A DNA stretch of 64,000 bases from Falsiroseomonas ponticola (GCF_016805305.1 NZ_JAERQN010000004.1:62001-126000), one strand, 5' to 3'. Counted from the first letter of the stretch, positions 1-8,602 are shown. Made by a program: numbers and translations. The notes: generated by a model from the sequence alone, not told the origin.

Positions 1-6
1 GGAACG

Positions 7-735
7 ATGACTGCCGCCCCCCTCCACATGGCCGGCCAGCGCCTGATGCTGGACCCCGCCGGTGTCTGCACCTGGCCCGCCCAGAAGCTGCTGGCCGTGA
101 CCGACCTGCACCTGGAGAAGGGCAGCCACTTCGCCGCCCGCGGCCAGTTCGTGCCGCCCTATGACACGCGGGAGACGCTGGAGAGGCTGGGGGCGGTGAT
201 CCGCAAGTGGAACCCCTCGCGGCTGGTCCTGATGGGCGACAGCTTCCATGACCGGCATGGCTGCGCCCGCCTGCCCGCCGCCGATTGCGCCACCTTGAAG
301 CGGCTGCTGGAGGGGCGGGAGGTCACCTGGCTGCTCGGCAACCATGACCCGGAACCGCCGGAGGGCCTGCCCGGCACCGCCGTCACGGAACTGCGCATCG
401 GCGCCATCGTCTTCCGGCATGAGGCCGATCCGGCGCGGCTGCCGCTCGGCGTCGTGGAGGTCTCCGGCCATTTCCACCCCAAGACGACCATGCCGGTCCG
501 TGGCGGTGGGGTGACGCGTCCCTGTTTCCTCACCGATGGGCGGCGGCTGATGCTGCCGGCCTTCGGCGCCTTCACCGGCGGGCTCGATATCCGGGATCCC
601 GCCATCGCGCGGCTGTTCCACCGCGGCGGCCGCGCCTTCCTGATCGGCCAGGAACGCCTCTACAGCTTCGCCACCGGCCCGCTGCGCGGCGCGATGCGCG
701 CCATGGAGGCCGAGGCCGCCAGCACCACGCCCTGA
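7..735 (+). CDS. pdeM: Ligase-associated DNA damage response endonuclease PdeM
   Basis: A 242-residue calcineurin-like metallophosphoesterase. Metal-binding motifs are visible in order: TDLHLEKG (Asp33, His35), MGDSFHD (Asp78), LGNHD (Asn112, His113) and SGHFHP (His155, His157). The sequence matches the PdeM family, a bacterial phosphoesterase usually found beside lhr or ligD in a DNA-repair cluster. That partner would lie upstream of this window, because the ATG is at base 7 and only GGAACG precedes it. The cytoplasmic protein is expected to process damaged DNA ends. The gene ends 10 bases before a strong hairpin terminator shared with the convergent fasciclin gene. Confidence 0.85.
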   Translation: MTAAPLHMAGQRLMLDPAGVCTWPAQKLLAVTDLHLEKGSHFAARGQFVPPYDTRETLERLGAVIRKWNPSRLVLMGDSFHDRHGCARLPAADCATLKRLLEGREVTWLLGNHDPEPPEGLPGTAVTELRIGAIVFRHEADPARLPLGVVEVSGHFHPKTTMPVRGGGVTRPCFLTDGRRLMLPAFGAFTGGLDIRDPAIARLFHRGGRAFLIGQERLYSFATGPLRGAMRAMEAEAASTTP

Positions 736-745
736 ACGCGAAAAG

Positions 746-771
746 CCCTCCCCCGCGCTGGCGGGGGAGGG
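746..771. terminator. Bidirectional intrinsic terminator
   Basis: A perfect 11-bp stem (746-756 with 761-771) has a GCTG loop between two convergent genes. On the minus strand the stem is followed by a short T run (744-741), so it best fits as the terminator of the fasciclin gene. It can also stop pdeM transcription. Confidence 0.75.
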
Positions 772-792
772 TTGGATGGGGTCAGGCGCCCC

Positions 793-1392
793 TTACGGCC
801 AGATCACCTGGTCGATGGCATGGATGATGCCGTTGCTGGCCAGGATATCGGCCTGCACCACCTGCGCCGGACGGGCGGAGACATTGGCACCCGCCGCGCC
901 GAAGCCCGCGATCTGCTGCGCCGGCGCCGGGTTCTGCACCGACACGCGGCCATTGGCGGAGGACAGCGCGATATCGGCGCCGTTCACCGTGCGCAGGCGC
1001 CGGTCGCCGGTCAGCTCCGCCGCGCGGATCGCGCCCGGGACGGTGTGGTAGTCGATCAGCGCGCCGAGGCGCAGGCGATCCACCTCGTTGCGGTTCTCAT
1101 TGGACTGGGACCCGCCGAGCAGCTGGTCGATCAGGCCGGAAGGCGCGCCCGCGAAGGCCGCGTCGATCGGCGCGAAGACCGTCATCGGCGCCGCCTGGCG
1201 GAACTTCTCCACCATGGAGCCGCGGGTGATCAGGTTGAGGAATTCGGTGAAGCGGTTGTCGCCCGCCAGCGTATCGGCCAGCGTGCGAAGCTGCGTCTGG
1301 GCGCGCAGCACCGTCGGCGCGGCCAGGCCGGCCCCCATCGCGGCGCCCGCCGCGGCGAGCGTGAACAGCCCGCGCCTCTGCATCGGGATCAT
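793..1392 (-). CDS. Exported fasciclin-domain protein
   Basis: A 199-residue protein with a twin-arginine-like signal (MQRRGLF, then an Ala-rich hydrophobic stretch ending near LRAQ). One fasciclin (FAS1) domain follows from about residue 35 to the end. It shows the conserved H1 and H2 boxes (MTVFAPIDAAF and NGIIHAIDQV). FAS1 proteins are extracytoplasmic adhesion or surface proteins; the exact role is unknown. The start is ATG at 1392, with AAGGA about 9 bases upstream; an in-frame ATG at 1401 is the alternative. The much longer open frame running to 2943 is a GC-rich extension antisense to photolyase and is not used. Confidence 0.75.
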   Translation of the reverse strand: MIPMQRRGLFTLAAAGAAMGAGLAAPTVLRAQTQLRTLADTLAGDNRFTEFLNLITRGSMVEKFRQAAPMTVFAPIDAAFAGAPSGLIDQLLGGSQSNENRNEVDRLRLGALIDYHTVPGAIRAAELTGDRRLRTVNGADIALSSANGRVSVQNPAPAQQIAGFGAAGANVSARPAQVVQADILASNGIIHAIDQVIWP

Positions 1393-1542
1393 GCGTCTCA
1401 TCCTTGTTCCGTTTCCCGCAAGGCCAGGCATCCACCGGGGGTGGTCGTTCCGGTCTCTCGCGGTCGGCCATCCAACGCGGCGAACCCGCGATGGTTCTCT
1501 CGGCATGCTCGCGCCGCGCGCGTTTCGTCCTACATGAGGGGG

Positions 1543-3024
1543 ATGACTGCGAACGCCGCCTCCCCTCCCCCCGCCCTGCTGTGGTTCCGCCACGACCTCC
1601 GCCTTTCCGACCACCGGGCCCTGCAGGCCGCGATGGCCGGCGGCCGCCGCGTGCTGCCGGTCTTCGTGCTGGATGACACGGCGGCCGGGGATTGGGCGCA
1701 TGGCGGGGCCGCGCGGTGGTGGCTGAAGGGCAGCCTCGATTCGCTGGGGCGTGCCCTGGCCGCGCGGGGCGCGCCCCTGCTGCTGGCGAAGGGACGGGCG
1801 GAGACGGTGATCCCGGCGCTGGCCGCCGCGACCGGCGCCGCGGAGGTGCATGCCGGCCGCGGCTACGAACCCTGGGCGCGGGAGCAATCCCGCCGGGTGC
1901 ATGAGGCGCTGCAGGGCGCGGGGCGGGCGCTGCACCTTCACACCACGGCAATCCTGCGGGAGCCGCACGGCTTCGGATCGGGCAGCGGCAAGCCCTATGC
2001 CGTCTATTCGCCCTTCGCGAAGACCCTGCTGGCCGCCGGCGACCCGCCGCCCCCCCTGCCCGCGCCGGACCGCATTCCGGGGGTGGAGCCGCCCGCGGGG
2101 GGCGAGACGCTGGAAAGCCTCGCCCTCTATCCCGTGAAGGGGGAGCCCGACTGGGCGAAGGGCTTCGGCGCGCCGTGGCAGCCCGGGGAGGAAGGGGCCG
2201 CCGCGCGGATCGCGCGATTCACCGCGAAGGCGCTCGGCCGCTACGACAGCGACCGCAACCTGCCGGGCATCGAGGGGTCCTCGGGCCTCTCGCCCCATCT
2301 CCGCTGGGGCGAGGTCTCGCCCGTCCAGGTCTGGCACGCGGCGCGGGCGGCGGGCGCGGCGGCGGGGGCGACGGAGACCTTCCTGAAGGAGATCCTCTGG
2401 CGGGAATTCGCCTATCACCTGCTGTGGCACCGGCCGGAGATGCCGGCGCGCGCCCTGCGAGGGGAGTTCGACGCCTTCCCCTGGGCGCCCGACCAGGCCC
2501 TGCTGGAAGCCTGGCAGCAGGGCCGCACCGGCTACCCCATCGTCGATGCCGGCATGCGGCAGCTCTGGCAGGTGGGCTGGATGCACAACCGCGTGCGCAT
2601 GATCGCGGCGAGCCTGCTGGTGAAGCACCTGATGCAGCCCTGGCAGGCCGGCGAGGCCTGGTTCCACGACACGCTGGTGGATGCCGACCTCGCTTCCAAC
2701 AGCGCGTCCTGGCAGTGGGTGGCGGGCTGCGGGACGGATGCGGCGCCCTATTTCCGCGTCTTCAACCCGGTGCTGCAGGGCGAGAAGTTCGACCCGGAGG
2801 GCGCCTATGTCCGCCGCTGGGTGCCCGAACTGGCGAAGCTGCCGGCGGCCTTCATCCACAAGCCGTGGGAGGCGCCGGCGGGCATCCTCTCGGCCTGCGG
2901 CATCCGGCTCGGCGCCAGCTATCCGCGCCCGGTGGTGGACCATGCGGAGGGCCGCGCCCGCGCCCTGGCGGCCTTCGCGGCGCTGCGGAAGCCCGAGGCG
3001 CTGCCGGCCGGAGCGGACCGGTGA
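1543..3024 (+). CDS. phrB: Deoxyribodipyrimidine photo-lyase (cryptochrome/photolyase family)
   Basis: About 493 residues. The N-terminal alpha/beta photolyase domain opens with LLWFRHDLRLSDHRAL. A helical FAD-binding domain follows, with GYPIVDAGMRQLW, GWMHNRVRM, NSASWQWVAGCGTDA and FRVFNPVLQGEKFD, all hallmark blocks of class I CPD photolyases. It uses blue light and reduced FAD to split cyclobutane pyrimidine dimers. ATG 1543 was chosen because homology begins just after it; ATG 1534 in the same frame is also possible. Upstream in-frame codons back to 772 are not coding. The stop overlaps the GTG start of the next gene (GTGA), so the two are translationally coupled. Confidence 0.85.
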   Translation: MTANAASPPPALLWFRHDLRLSDHRALQAAMAGGRRVLPVFVLDDTAAGDWAHGGAARWWLKGSLDSLGRALAARGAPLLLAKGRAETVIPALAAATGAAEVHAGRGYEPWAREQSRRVHEALQGAGRALHLHTTAILREPHGFGSGSGKPYAVYSPFAKTLLAAGDPPPPLPAPDRIPGVEPPAGGETLESLALYPVKGEPDWAKGFGAPWQPGEEGAAARIARFTAKALGRYDSDRNLPGIEGSSGLSPHLRWGEVSPVQVWHAARAAGAAAGATETFLKEILWREFAYHLLWHRPEMPARALRGEFDAFPWAPDQALLEAWQQGRTGYPIVDAGMRQLWQVGWMHNRVRMIAASLLVKHLMQPWQAGEAWFHDTLVDADLASNSASWQWVAGCGTDAAPYFRVFNPVLQGEKFDPEGAYVRRWVPELAKLPAAFIHKPWEAPAGILSACGIRLGASYPRPVVDHAEGRARALAAFAALRKPEALPAGADR

Positions 3025-3764
3025 CGCACCCCCTGCCGACCCCGGTCGGCCATCTCTGGCGCGGCTTCGCGGGGCTGCGCGTGGTCGCGGATGTGCATGG
3101 CGATGCGGAGGCCTTCATCCACGCGATCGAGGGCGCGCTGGCCGAGGACATGTTCATCATCCAGCTCGGCGACCTGACCGACCACGGGCCCGACAGCCCG
3201 GAGGTGCTGCGCCGGATGTTCGCGCTGATCGACGAGGGCCGCGGCCTCTTCATCCTGGGCAACCATGACCACAAGCTGCGCCGGGCGCTGACGGGCGCGC
3301 CGGTGCGCGGCCAGCCGGAGGGGCTGCACCGGACGCTCGCGCAGCTGGACGCGGCCCCGGACGGGGCGGCGCTGAAGGCCCGGGCGGTGGAGGAGATCGC
3401 CCGCGCGCCGGCCTGGATCCATGATGGCGGGCGGCTTTTCGTGCATGGAGGCTTCCACCCCGGCATGCTGCACAGCGCGCCGCCGCCCGATGCCGGCGAA
3501 CGCAAGGCGCAGGGGCTGATGACCCGCGCCCTCTATGGCCAGGTCACGGGCCGCATGCGCCCCGATGGCTTCCCCGACCGGGTGCATGACTGGGTGGACC
3601 GCATCCCGGCGGACATGGTCGTGGTCTGCGGCCATGACCGGCGCAGCACGGATGGCCGGCCCTATGTCGCGGAGGGCGCGCAGGGCGGCCGCGCCATCTT
3701 CGTGGATTGCGGCGCGGGCAAGGGCGGGCACCTCGCCTGGATCGACATGCCCGCCTGGGCGTGA
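3021..3764 (+). CDS. PPP-type metallophosphoesterase
   Basis: A 247-residue calcineurin-like phosphoesterase starting with GTG inside the photolyase stop codon. It has VADVHGD (Asp24, His26), QLGDLTDHG (Asp51), LGNHD (Asn81, His82), FVHGGFHP and VCGHD. This is the full metal ligand set of the phosphoprotein phosphatase / Ap4A hydrolase branch. The substrate (a phosphoprotein, Ap4A or another nucleotide) cannot be told from sequence. Overlap with phrB suggests a shared transcript and a possible stress role, which is inference. Confidence 0.75.
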   Translation: MTHPLPTPVGHLWRGFAGLRVVADVHGDAEAFIHAIEGALAEDMFIIQLGDLTDHGPDSPEVLRRMFALIDEGRGLFILGNHDHKLRRALTGAPVRGQPEGLHRTLAQLDAAPDGAALKARAVEEIARAPAWIHDGGRLFVHGGFHPGMLHSAPPPDAGERKAQGLMTRALYGQVTGRMRPDGFPDRVHDWVDRIPADMVVVCGHDRRSTDGRPYVAEGAQGGRAIFVDCGAGKGGHLAWIDMPAWA

Positions 3765-3774
3765 CGCCGCCCGC

Positions 3775-3788
3775 TTGATGCAGATCAT
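3775..3788. promoter_or_regulatory. Imperfect FNR/FixK-type box upstream of ppk2
   Basis: TTGAT-gcag-ATCAT matches the FNR/FixK consensus TTGAT-N4-ATCAA at nine of ten positions. It is centred about 59 bases before the ppk2 start codon. Spacing suits a class II or class I activated promoter, but no clear -10 box was seen. It starts 11 bases after the upstream stop, so it is intergenic. A chance match is possible. Confidence 0.35.
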
Positions 3789-3840
3789 CGTGGCCTCGCC
3801 CGGCCCGGCGCAGCCTGCGCCCGTGATGGAGACGCCCGCC

Positions 3841-4833
3841 ATGACCGAAGACGGCCCCACCCCGCCCCTTCCCGCGGCCGCACCGCTGCTTCCCGAACCG
3901 GCGCCGGAAGGCGCGGCCAGCATCGCGCATGCGGCGGCCGACCTGGTGCGCCCGCATCGCCGCTCTCCGCCGCGGCATGACCCCGAGGCGGTGCGCCGCG
4001 CCTTCGAGACCGGCGAATACCCCTACGCCACCCGCCTGACCGAGAAGGAATACCTGGCGCGGGTGAAGCCGCTGCAGGTGGAGCTGCTCAAGGCGCAGGC
4101 CTGGGTGAAGGACGCCAACGAACGCATCGTCATCCTGTTCGAGGGCCGCGACGCCGCCGGCAAGGGCGGCACCATCAAGCGCTTCATGGAACACCTGAAC
4201 CCGCGCGCCGCGCGCGTCGTGGCGCTGGAGAAGCCGAACGAGCGCGAGCGCACGCAATGGTACTTCCAGCGCTACGTCCAGCACCTGCCGGCCGGCGGCG
4301 ACATGGTCTTCTTCGACCGCTCCTGGTACAACCGCGCGGGTGTGGAGCGGGTGATGGGCTTCTGCTCCCCCTCCGAGTACCTGGAGTTCATGCGCCAGGC
4401 GCCGGAGCTGGAACGGATGCTGACACGCTCGGGCATCCGCCTCTTCAAGTTCTGGTTCAGCGTCACGCGGGACGAACAGCTCAAGCGGTTCGAGGCGCGG
4501 GAGACCGATCCGCTGAAGCAGTGGAAGCTCTCGCCGATCGACAAGGCGAGCCTCGACAAATGGGACGACTACACCGAGGCGAAGGAGGCGATGTTCTTCT
4601 ACACCGACACCGCCGACGCGCCCTGGACCATCGTGAAGTCGAACGACAAGCGCCGCGCGCGGCTGGAAGCGATGCGCTTCTTCCTGCACGCCCTGCCCTA
4701 TGCCGGCAAGGATGAGGCGGTGGTGCACGCGCCGGATCCGCTGATCGTTGGCGGCGCGGGGCATGTGATCGGCCGGTCGGCCCACATCCTCGGCACCGCG
4801 CTGCATCCGGACCAGCGCCGCGCGGCGAAGTAG
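3841..4833 (+). CDS. ppk2: Polyphosphate kinase 2 family protein
   Basis: A 330-residue single-domain PPK2. After a Pro/Ala-rich N-terminal tail (1-45), the kinase core has Walker A FEGRDAAGKGG (102-110 region), Walker B MVFFDRSWYNR (Asp159) and the lid RETDPLKQWKLSP. PPK2 enzymes transfer phosphate between polyphosphate and nucleotides, making or using NTPs in the cytoplasm. ATG 3841 has GGAG 9 bases upstream; in-frame ATGs at 3778 and 3826 are weaker. An imperfect FNR-type box lies upstream, which would fit control by oxygen limitation. Confidence 0.85.
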   Translation: MTEDGPTPPLPAAAPLLPEPAPEGAASIAHAAADLVRPHRRSPPRHDPEAVRRAFETGEYPYATRLTEKEYLARVKPLQVELLKAQAWVKDANERIVILFEGRDAAGKGGTIKRFMEHLNPRAARVVALEKPNERERTQWYFQRYVQHLPAGGDMVFFDRSWYNRAGVERVMGFCSPSEYLEFMRQAPELERMLTRSGIRLFKFWFSVTRDEQLKRFEARETDPLKQWKLSPIDKASLDKWDDYTEAKEAMFFYTDTADAPWTIVKSNDKRRARLEAMRFFLHALPYAGKDEAVVHAPDPLIVGGAGHVIGRSAHILGTALHPDQRRAAK

Positions 4834-4878
4834 CGGCCAGGCCGCCGGCGGGGTAGAGAGACCGCCGGAGGACCCGCC

Positions 4879-5835
4879 ATGACCGACCTGCCGACGCGCG
4901 TGGAGATCCGGGAGGAAGGCCCGCGGGAGGGCTTCCAGATCGAGCCCGGCCCGATCCCGACCGCGCGCAAGATCGCGCTGGTGGATGCGCTGTCGGCGAC
5001 CGGGCTCCACCACATCCAGGTCTGTTCCTTCGTCAGCCCGAAGATCGTGCCGGGCTGGGCGGATGCGGAGCAGGTGGCGGCGGGGTTCGACCCCAGGCCG
5101 GGCGTGACCTACACCGCGCTGTGGTTCAACGCCGCCGGCATGAACCGCGCGCTCAGTTTCCGCGACCGGATGAAGGTGGAGACGGCGGTGACGGTGGTGG
5201 CCAGCGAGGCCTTCTCGCTGAAGAACCTCAACCGCGACCGCGCGAAGAACATCGAGGCGCAGCACGTCAATGTCCGCGCCCACCAGGAAGCGGGCGTGCC
5301 GGTGACGCGCATCAGCGTGCAGGCCGCCTTCGGCTGCAACTATGCGGGCGACGTGCCGGTGGGGGCCGTGATCCAGGCGCTGGACGATGCCTTCGCCATC
5401 GGGGCGGCGCATGGCCTGTCGCTGCCCGAAGCGACGCTGGCCGACACCATGGGCTGGGCGACGCCCGCGCGGATCGAGCGCGTGGTTGCGGAGGTTCGGA
5501 GCCGCTGGCCGGACCTGTCGATCATCCTGCACCTGCACGACACCCGCGGCCTCGGCATCGCCAATGCCCATGCGGGGCTACGCATGGGCATCCACCGCTT
5601 CGACACGACGGTGGGCGGGCTGGGCGGCTGCCCCTTCGCCGGCCAGCCCGGCGCGCCGGGCAACATCGCCAGCGAGGAGCTGGTGCTGCTGTGCCAGGAG
5701 ATGGGGATCGAGACCGGCGTCGATCTTGACGCGTTGGTGGAGGCCGGGCGCCTGGCGGAGGATGTGGTCGGCCACCGCCTGCCGAGCACTCTGCTGCGCA
5801 GCGGGACGCTGGCCAGGTTCCGGCGCGCGGCCTAG
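4879..5835 (+). CDS. Hydroxymethylglutaryl-CoA lyase family protein
   Basis: A 318-residue TIM-barrel aldolase/lyase of the HMGL-like family. It has the metal-binding HLHDTRG (His218, His220) and the catalytic-Cys loop GGLGGCPFAG (Cys251). HMG-CoA lyase cleaves HMG-CoA to acetyl-CoA and acetoacetate in leucine degradation. The usual GPRDGLQ motif is GPREGFQ here: the conserved acid after Arg16 is Glu17 instead of Asp, so the substrate may differ. No leucine-catabolism partners are adjacent. GGAGG lies 8-10 bases before the ATG. Confidence 0.75.
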   Translation: MTDLPTRVEIREEGPREGFQIEPGPIPTARKIALVDALSATGLHHIQVCSFVSPKIVPGWADAEQVAAGFDPRPGVTYTALWFNAAGMNRALSFRDRMKVETAVTVVASEAFSLKNLNRDRAKNIEAQHVNVRAHQEAGVPVTRISVQAAFGCNYAGDVPVGAVIQALDDAFAIGAAHGLSLPEATLADTMGWATPARIERVVAEVRSRWPDLSIILHLHDTRGLGIANAHAGLRMGIHRFDTTVGGLGGCPFAGQPGAPGNIASEELVLLCQEMGIETGVDLDALVEAGRLAEDVVGHRLPSTLLRSGTLARFRRAA

Positions 5836-5847
5836 GCGGCAGGGCTT

Positions 5848-5877
5848 GAAGCGCCGGGCGTTCCCGCCCGGCGCTTC
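5848..5877. terminator. Bidirectional hairpin terminator
   Basis: A perfect 13-bp stem (5848-5860 with 5865-5877) with a TTCC loop sits exactly between the convergent HMGL-like and lipoprotein genes, 12 bases after the first stop. No long T run follows, but the stem is very stable. Confidence 0.7.
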
Positions 5878-5884
5878 CGGATAG

Positions 5885-6472
5885 TCATGTCACGCGCGCG
5901 GTGGATCGCTGGGTCGCGAGCTGGGCGAGCACCGCGTCCCGCTCCGCCTCGATCGCGGCAATGCGGGGCCCACAGCCGGGATCGCTCGAGTTGCAACTGC
6001 TGCGGGCCTGCGTGATGCGTTCCGCGAAATCCCGCTGGACCGCCGCGACCCGCGCATCGAAGAAGCTGTCGCGTTCAGCCAGGGAGGCGAATTGCTGCGG
6101 TGGCAGGATGACGGTGACAGTCGCGGGATACTGCGCCATCGCGCCGGAGGCCGCGTCCACCGCGAGGCCTATGAACCCGCCCAGCAGGATGTTCCCGGCC
6201 GTCATGCCCTGGAACTGCGACGACACGGTCTGGACCGCCGGCATCGAGCCAGACCGCGTGCAGTTCACCGCAAGGTCCTGCCCGGACTTGCTGACATTCG
6301 CCGTGCCCGGCGTCGGATTGACGACCGCGACCACATTGCCGGAGCGGACCAGCTGGCACGTGGCTCCCGGCGGTTCGGTGATGATGGAGACGTTCTGCGA
6401 CGTTCCGGTGGTGATGGTTGCGCAAGCCGGCAGCAGCGTGGCCAGCATGAGCAGGGACAATAGTCGCTTCAT
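5885..6472 (-). CDS. Glycine-zipper lipoprotein of unknown function
   Basis: A 195-residue protein with a lipoprotein signal (lipobox LLPAC, Cys17). A PEGA-like beta segment follows (ITEPPGATCQL), then a small hydrophobic glycine-zipper stretch (TAGNILLGGFIGLAVDAASG) and a charged helical C-terminus with ERDAVLAQLA. The first two parts resemble envelope lipoproteins seen in many proteobacteria whose role is not known. It is probably anchored in the outer membrane. It sits alone between two terminator-bounded units. Confidence 0.65.
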   Translation of the reverse strand: MKRLLSLLMLATLLPACATITTGTSQNVSIITEPPGATCQLVRSGNVVAVVNPTPGTANVSKSGQDLAVNCTRSGSMPAVQTVSSQFQGMTAGNILLGGFIGLAVDAASGAMAQYPATVTVILPPQQFASLAERDSFFDARVAAVQRDFAERITQARSSCNSSDPGCGPRIAAIEAERDAVLAQLATQRSTARVT

Positions 6473-6584
6473 GGTATTCCATCGATGCGAGATGCATCAA
6501 GGCGATGCTGGCCGCGCATCACTTCCAACGCAATGGTTCGGGAACGATACGGTTCCCTGATCACGAAAAAGCGATCAAAGGCGG

Positions 6585-7406
6585 TCAGGCCACCGGCATC
6601 GCCTGGCTCAGCCGCCCGCCCATGCGCACCGGCTCCGCCCGCAGCGCGAGGCCCGTCGCGTCATCGGTCTCGACGAACAGCCCGCAGACCGTCGCCTCGC
6701 CCTCCGCCGGGGCCAGCTTTTCGCCCGGCACCTTCTTCCAGAACCGCAGCGCGGCGGCGCCCTTCTGCATGCCGATCACGCTGTCATAGTCGCCGCACAT
6801 GCCGGCATCGGTCTGGTAGGCGGTGCCGCCCGGCAGCACCTGGTGGTCGGCGCTCGGCGTATGCGTGTGGGTGCCTACCACGAGGGAGAGCTTGCCGTCG
6901 AAGCTGTGCCCCATGGCCAGCTTCTCGGACGACGCCTCCGCATGGAAATCGAGGATGATGGCCTGCACCGTGCCGCCCGCGCCCATGCGGTGCGGCGCGA
7001 TCATCGCCTGCACGCCGCGGAAGGGGTCGTCCAGCGCGTCCATGAAGAGCCGGCCCATGGCCTGCATCACGAGAGCCTTCCGGCCATCCGGCAGAACGGC
7101 CACGAAGCCGCCCTTCCCCGGCGTGCCGGGCGGGTAGTTCATCGGGCGGATCAGGCGGGGCTCCCCCTCGATATAGGGGATGATCTCCTTCCGGTCCCAG
7201 GCATGGTTGCCGAGGGTGATGACATCGGCGCCCGCCGTGAAAAGCGCCCGCGCCATGTCGGGCGCCAGGCCGAAGCCGTGGCTGGCATTCTCCCCATTCA
7301 CCACGACAAGGTCCAAGGCCAGCCTTTCGCGCAGCAGGGGGATGGCCACGCCGGCGGCATCGCGGCCGGAACGGCCGACCAGGTCGCCCAGGAAGAGGAT
7401 ACGCAT
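6585..7406 (-). CDS. YmdB/TIGR00282 family metallophosphoesterase
   Basis: A 273-residue protein starting MRILFLGDLVG, with VVNGENASHG, TLGNHAWD, DFHAEASSEK and VGTHTHTPSAD. These are the metal-site motifs of the YmdB family, which hydrolyses 2',3'- or 3',5'-cyclic nucleotides in Bacillus and Deinococcus. Its start codon shares one base with the fau stop (TGATG), so it is the last gene of a zapA-fau-ymdB transcription unit. That order is common in alphaproteobacteria. The cellular substrate here is not known. Confidence 0.8.
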   Translation of the reverse strand: MRILFLGDLVGRSGRDAAGVAIPLLRERLALDLVVVNGENASHGFGLAPDMARALFTAGADVITLGNHAWDRKEIIPYIEGEPRLIRPMNYPPGTPGKGGFVAVLPDGRKALVMQAMGRLFMDALDDPFRGVQAMIAPHRMGAGGTVQAIILDFHAEASSEKLAMGHSFDGKLSLVVGTHTHTPSADHQVLPGGTAYQTDAGMCGDYDSVIGMQKGAAALRFWKKVPGEKLAPAEGEATVCGLFVETDDATGLALRAEPVRMGGRLSQAMPVA

Positions 7407-7984
7407 CAGCCAGGCACTCCGGCGCGGATGACACCACGCTCGGTAACGATCGCGGCGAGGAGCGCGTCCTCGGGCCCCGCGGGCACTTCGTCAACCTCCT
7501 GGCACGCGAAGGCGGTACCGATGGCCACCGCGGCGGGCAGCGTGGCGAGCGTCCGGTCGTAATAGCCGCCGCCATAGCCGAGGCGCCGGCCGGCGCGGTC
7601 GAAGGCCAGAAGCGGCACCAGCAGCCAGTCCGGGACCAGCGCCTCGGCCTCCGCCCCCGGCTGCGACGTGCCCATCGGCCCGCGCGCCAGCGCGTCGCCG
7701 GGCCGCCAGCGGCGGAAATGGAGGGGCTGGCCGCGCTTCGGCGTGACCGGCAGCGCGATGGGGTGGCCGCGTTCGTGCAGGGCCTGCAGCAGCGGGCGGA
7801 TATCGATCTCCGGCCCCATGGGCCAGAAGCCGGCCACGGTGGCGCCGGGGGGCGGCGGCAGGTCCCGCAGCAGGTGGTCCGCCAGCGCCGCGCCGCAGGC
7901 CAGGGCGTCCTGCCCCAGCCGCCGCGCCAGCGCGGCCTTCCGCGCCTCGGCCTTCAGTTCAGCGAGCAGGACGGGACAGAGCAT
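7406..7984 (-). CDS. fau: 5-formyltetrahydrofolate cyclo-ligase
   Basis: A 192-residue enzyme with the ATP-binding signature LAFDRAGRRLGYGGGYYDR and the folate-site segment PVTPKRGQPLHF, typical of YgfA/Fau/MTHFS. It converts 5-formyl-THF to 5,10-methenyl-THF using ATP. The ATG at 7984 gives the usual family length; the open frame upstream runs into the RNA gene and is not used. As in E. coli, the gene lies just downstream of the 6S RNA locus and may be transcribed with it. The stop overlaps the ymdB start by one base. Confidence 0.85.
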   Translation of the reverse strand: MLCPVLLAELKAEARKAALARRLGQDALACGAALADHLLRDLPPPPGATVAGFWPMGPEIDIRPLLQALHERGHPIALPVTPKRGQPLHFRRWRPGDALARGPMGTSQPGAEAEALVPDWLLVPLLAFDRAGRRLGYGGGYYDRTLATLPAAVAIGTAFACQEVDEVPAGPEDALLAAIVTERGVIRAGVPG

Positions 7985-8049
7985 CGAGTTCTTTCGGCCC
8001 GCGACAGCGGGCCCGCGCGCAGCGCAACAACGCCACCTGCGCGACAGTG

Positions 8050-8225
8050 CGTCGGCGCGAAAGCCAAGCCCGCGGAGCGGGCGCCGGCGATTGAGGCAGG
8101 AACAAGCGCGGAGCCACCATGGCCGTGGGCGTGATAACCCTCCTGAGACCTGCTGTTGCAGGTGGGAACCAGATACCCGGACCACGGTCCGGACAGCGCC
8201 AGTCCCCGGAGGATGCTCATTGGCC
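8050..8225 (-). ncRNA. ssrS: Probable 6S RNA (SsrS)
   Basis: The 288-base gap between zapA and fau carries no convincing protein gene. It is the site where 6S RNA lies in most proteobacteria. On the minus strand it contains several paired segments, including GTCCGGACCGTGGTCCGG and CACCTGCAACAGCAGGT. Near the 3' end a GC hairpin (8068-8073 with 8077-8082) is followed by a T-containing stretch. 6S RNA mimics an open promoter and sequesters housekeeping RNA polymerase in stationary phase. The call rests on synteny and foldability; the ends are approximate. Confidence 0.6.
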
Positions 8226-8272
8226 CCGGGGGTTAAAGTGCCTCACCAACCGGGCAGCCCCGCCGATCCTAG

Positions 8273-8602
8273 TTAGGGGCGGTCGAGGGTCTGGGCAATG
8301 CCCTCGATGCGGTCGGCGATGCGGGCCAGGCGCTCCGCCAGCCGCGGATCGGGCTGCGGCGCCGCCGCCACCTGGCCGGCGCGGGCCTGGGCGAGCGCCA
8401 CCTTCAGGTCATGCACCTCATCCGCCAGCAGCAGCGCGCCCAGCAGGATCAGCCGGCTTTCGCCGAACTGCCCGCCCATCGCCTTGATGGAATTGACGCG
8501 CTTGTCCACCTCGGCCGCCAGGGAGACGAGATGCGCCTCCTGCCCGTCCTCGCACGAAACGGGGTGGCTGTAGCCGCCAACGCGGACGGTGACCTGACCC
8601 AT
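8273..8602 (-). CDS. zapA: Cell division protein ZapA
   Basis: A 109-residue protein starting MGQVTVRVGGYSHPVSC, with EDGQEAHLVSLAAEVDKRV and a C-terminal coiled coil. This matches ZapA, which binds FtsZ and bundles protofilaments at midcell. It follows a small coiled-coil gene by two bases and precedes the probable 6S RNA and fau, the usual alphaproteobacterial order. Length is normal for the family. Confidence 0.85.
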   Translation of the reverse strand: MGQVTVRVGGYSHPVSCEDGQEAHLVSLAAEVDKRVNSIKAMGGQFGESRLILLGALLLADEVHDLKVALAQARAGQVAAAPQPDPRLAERLARIADRIEGIAQTLDRP

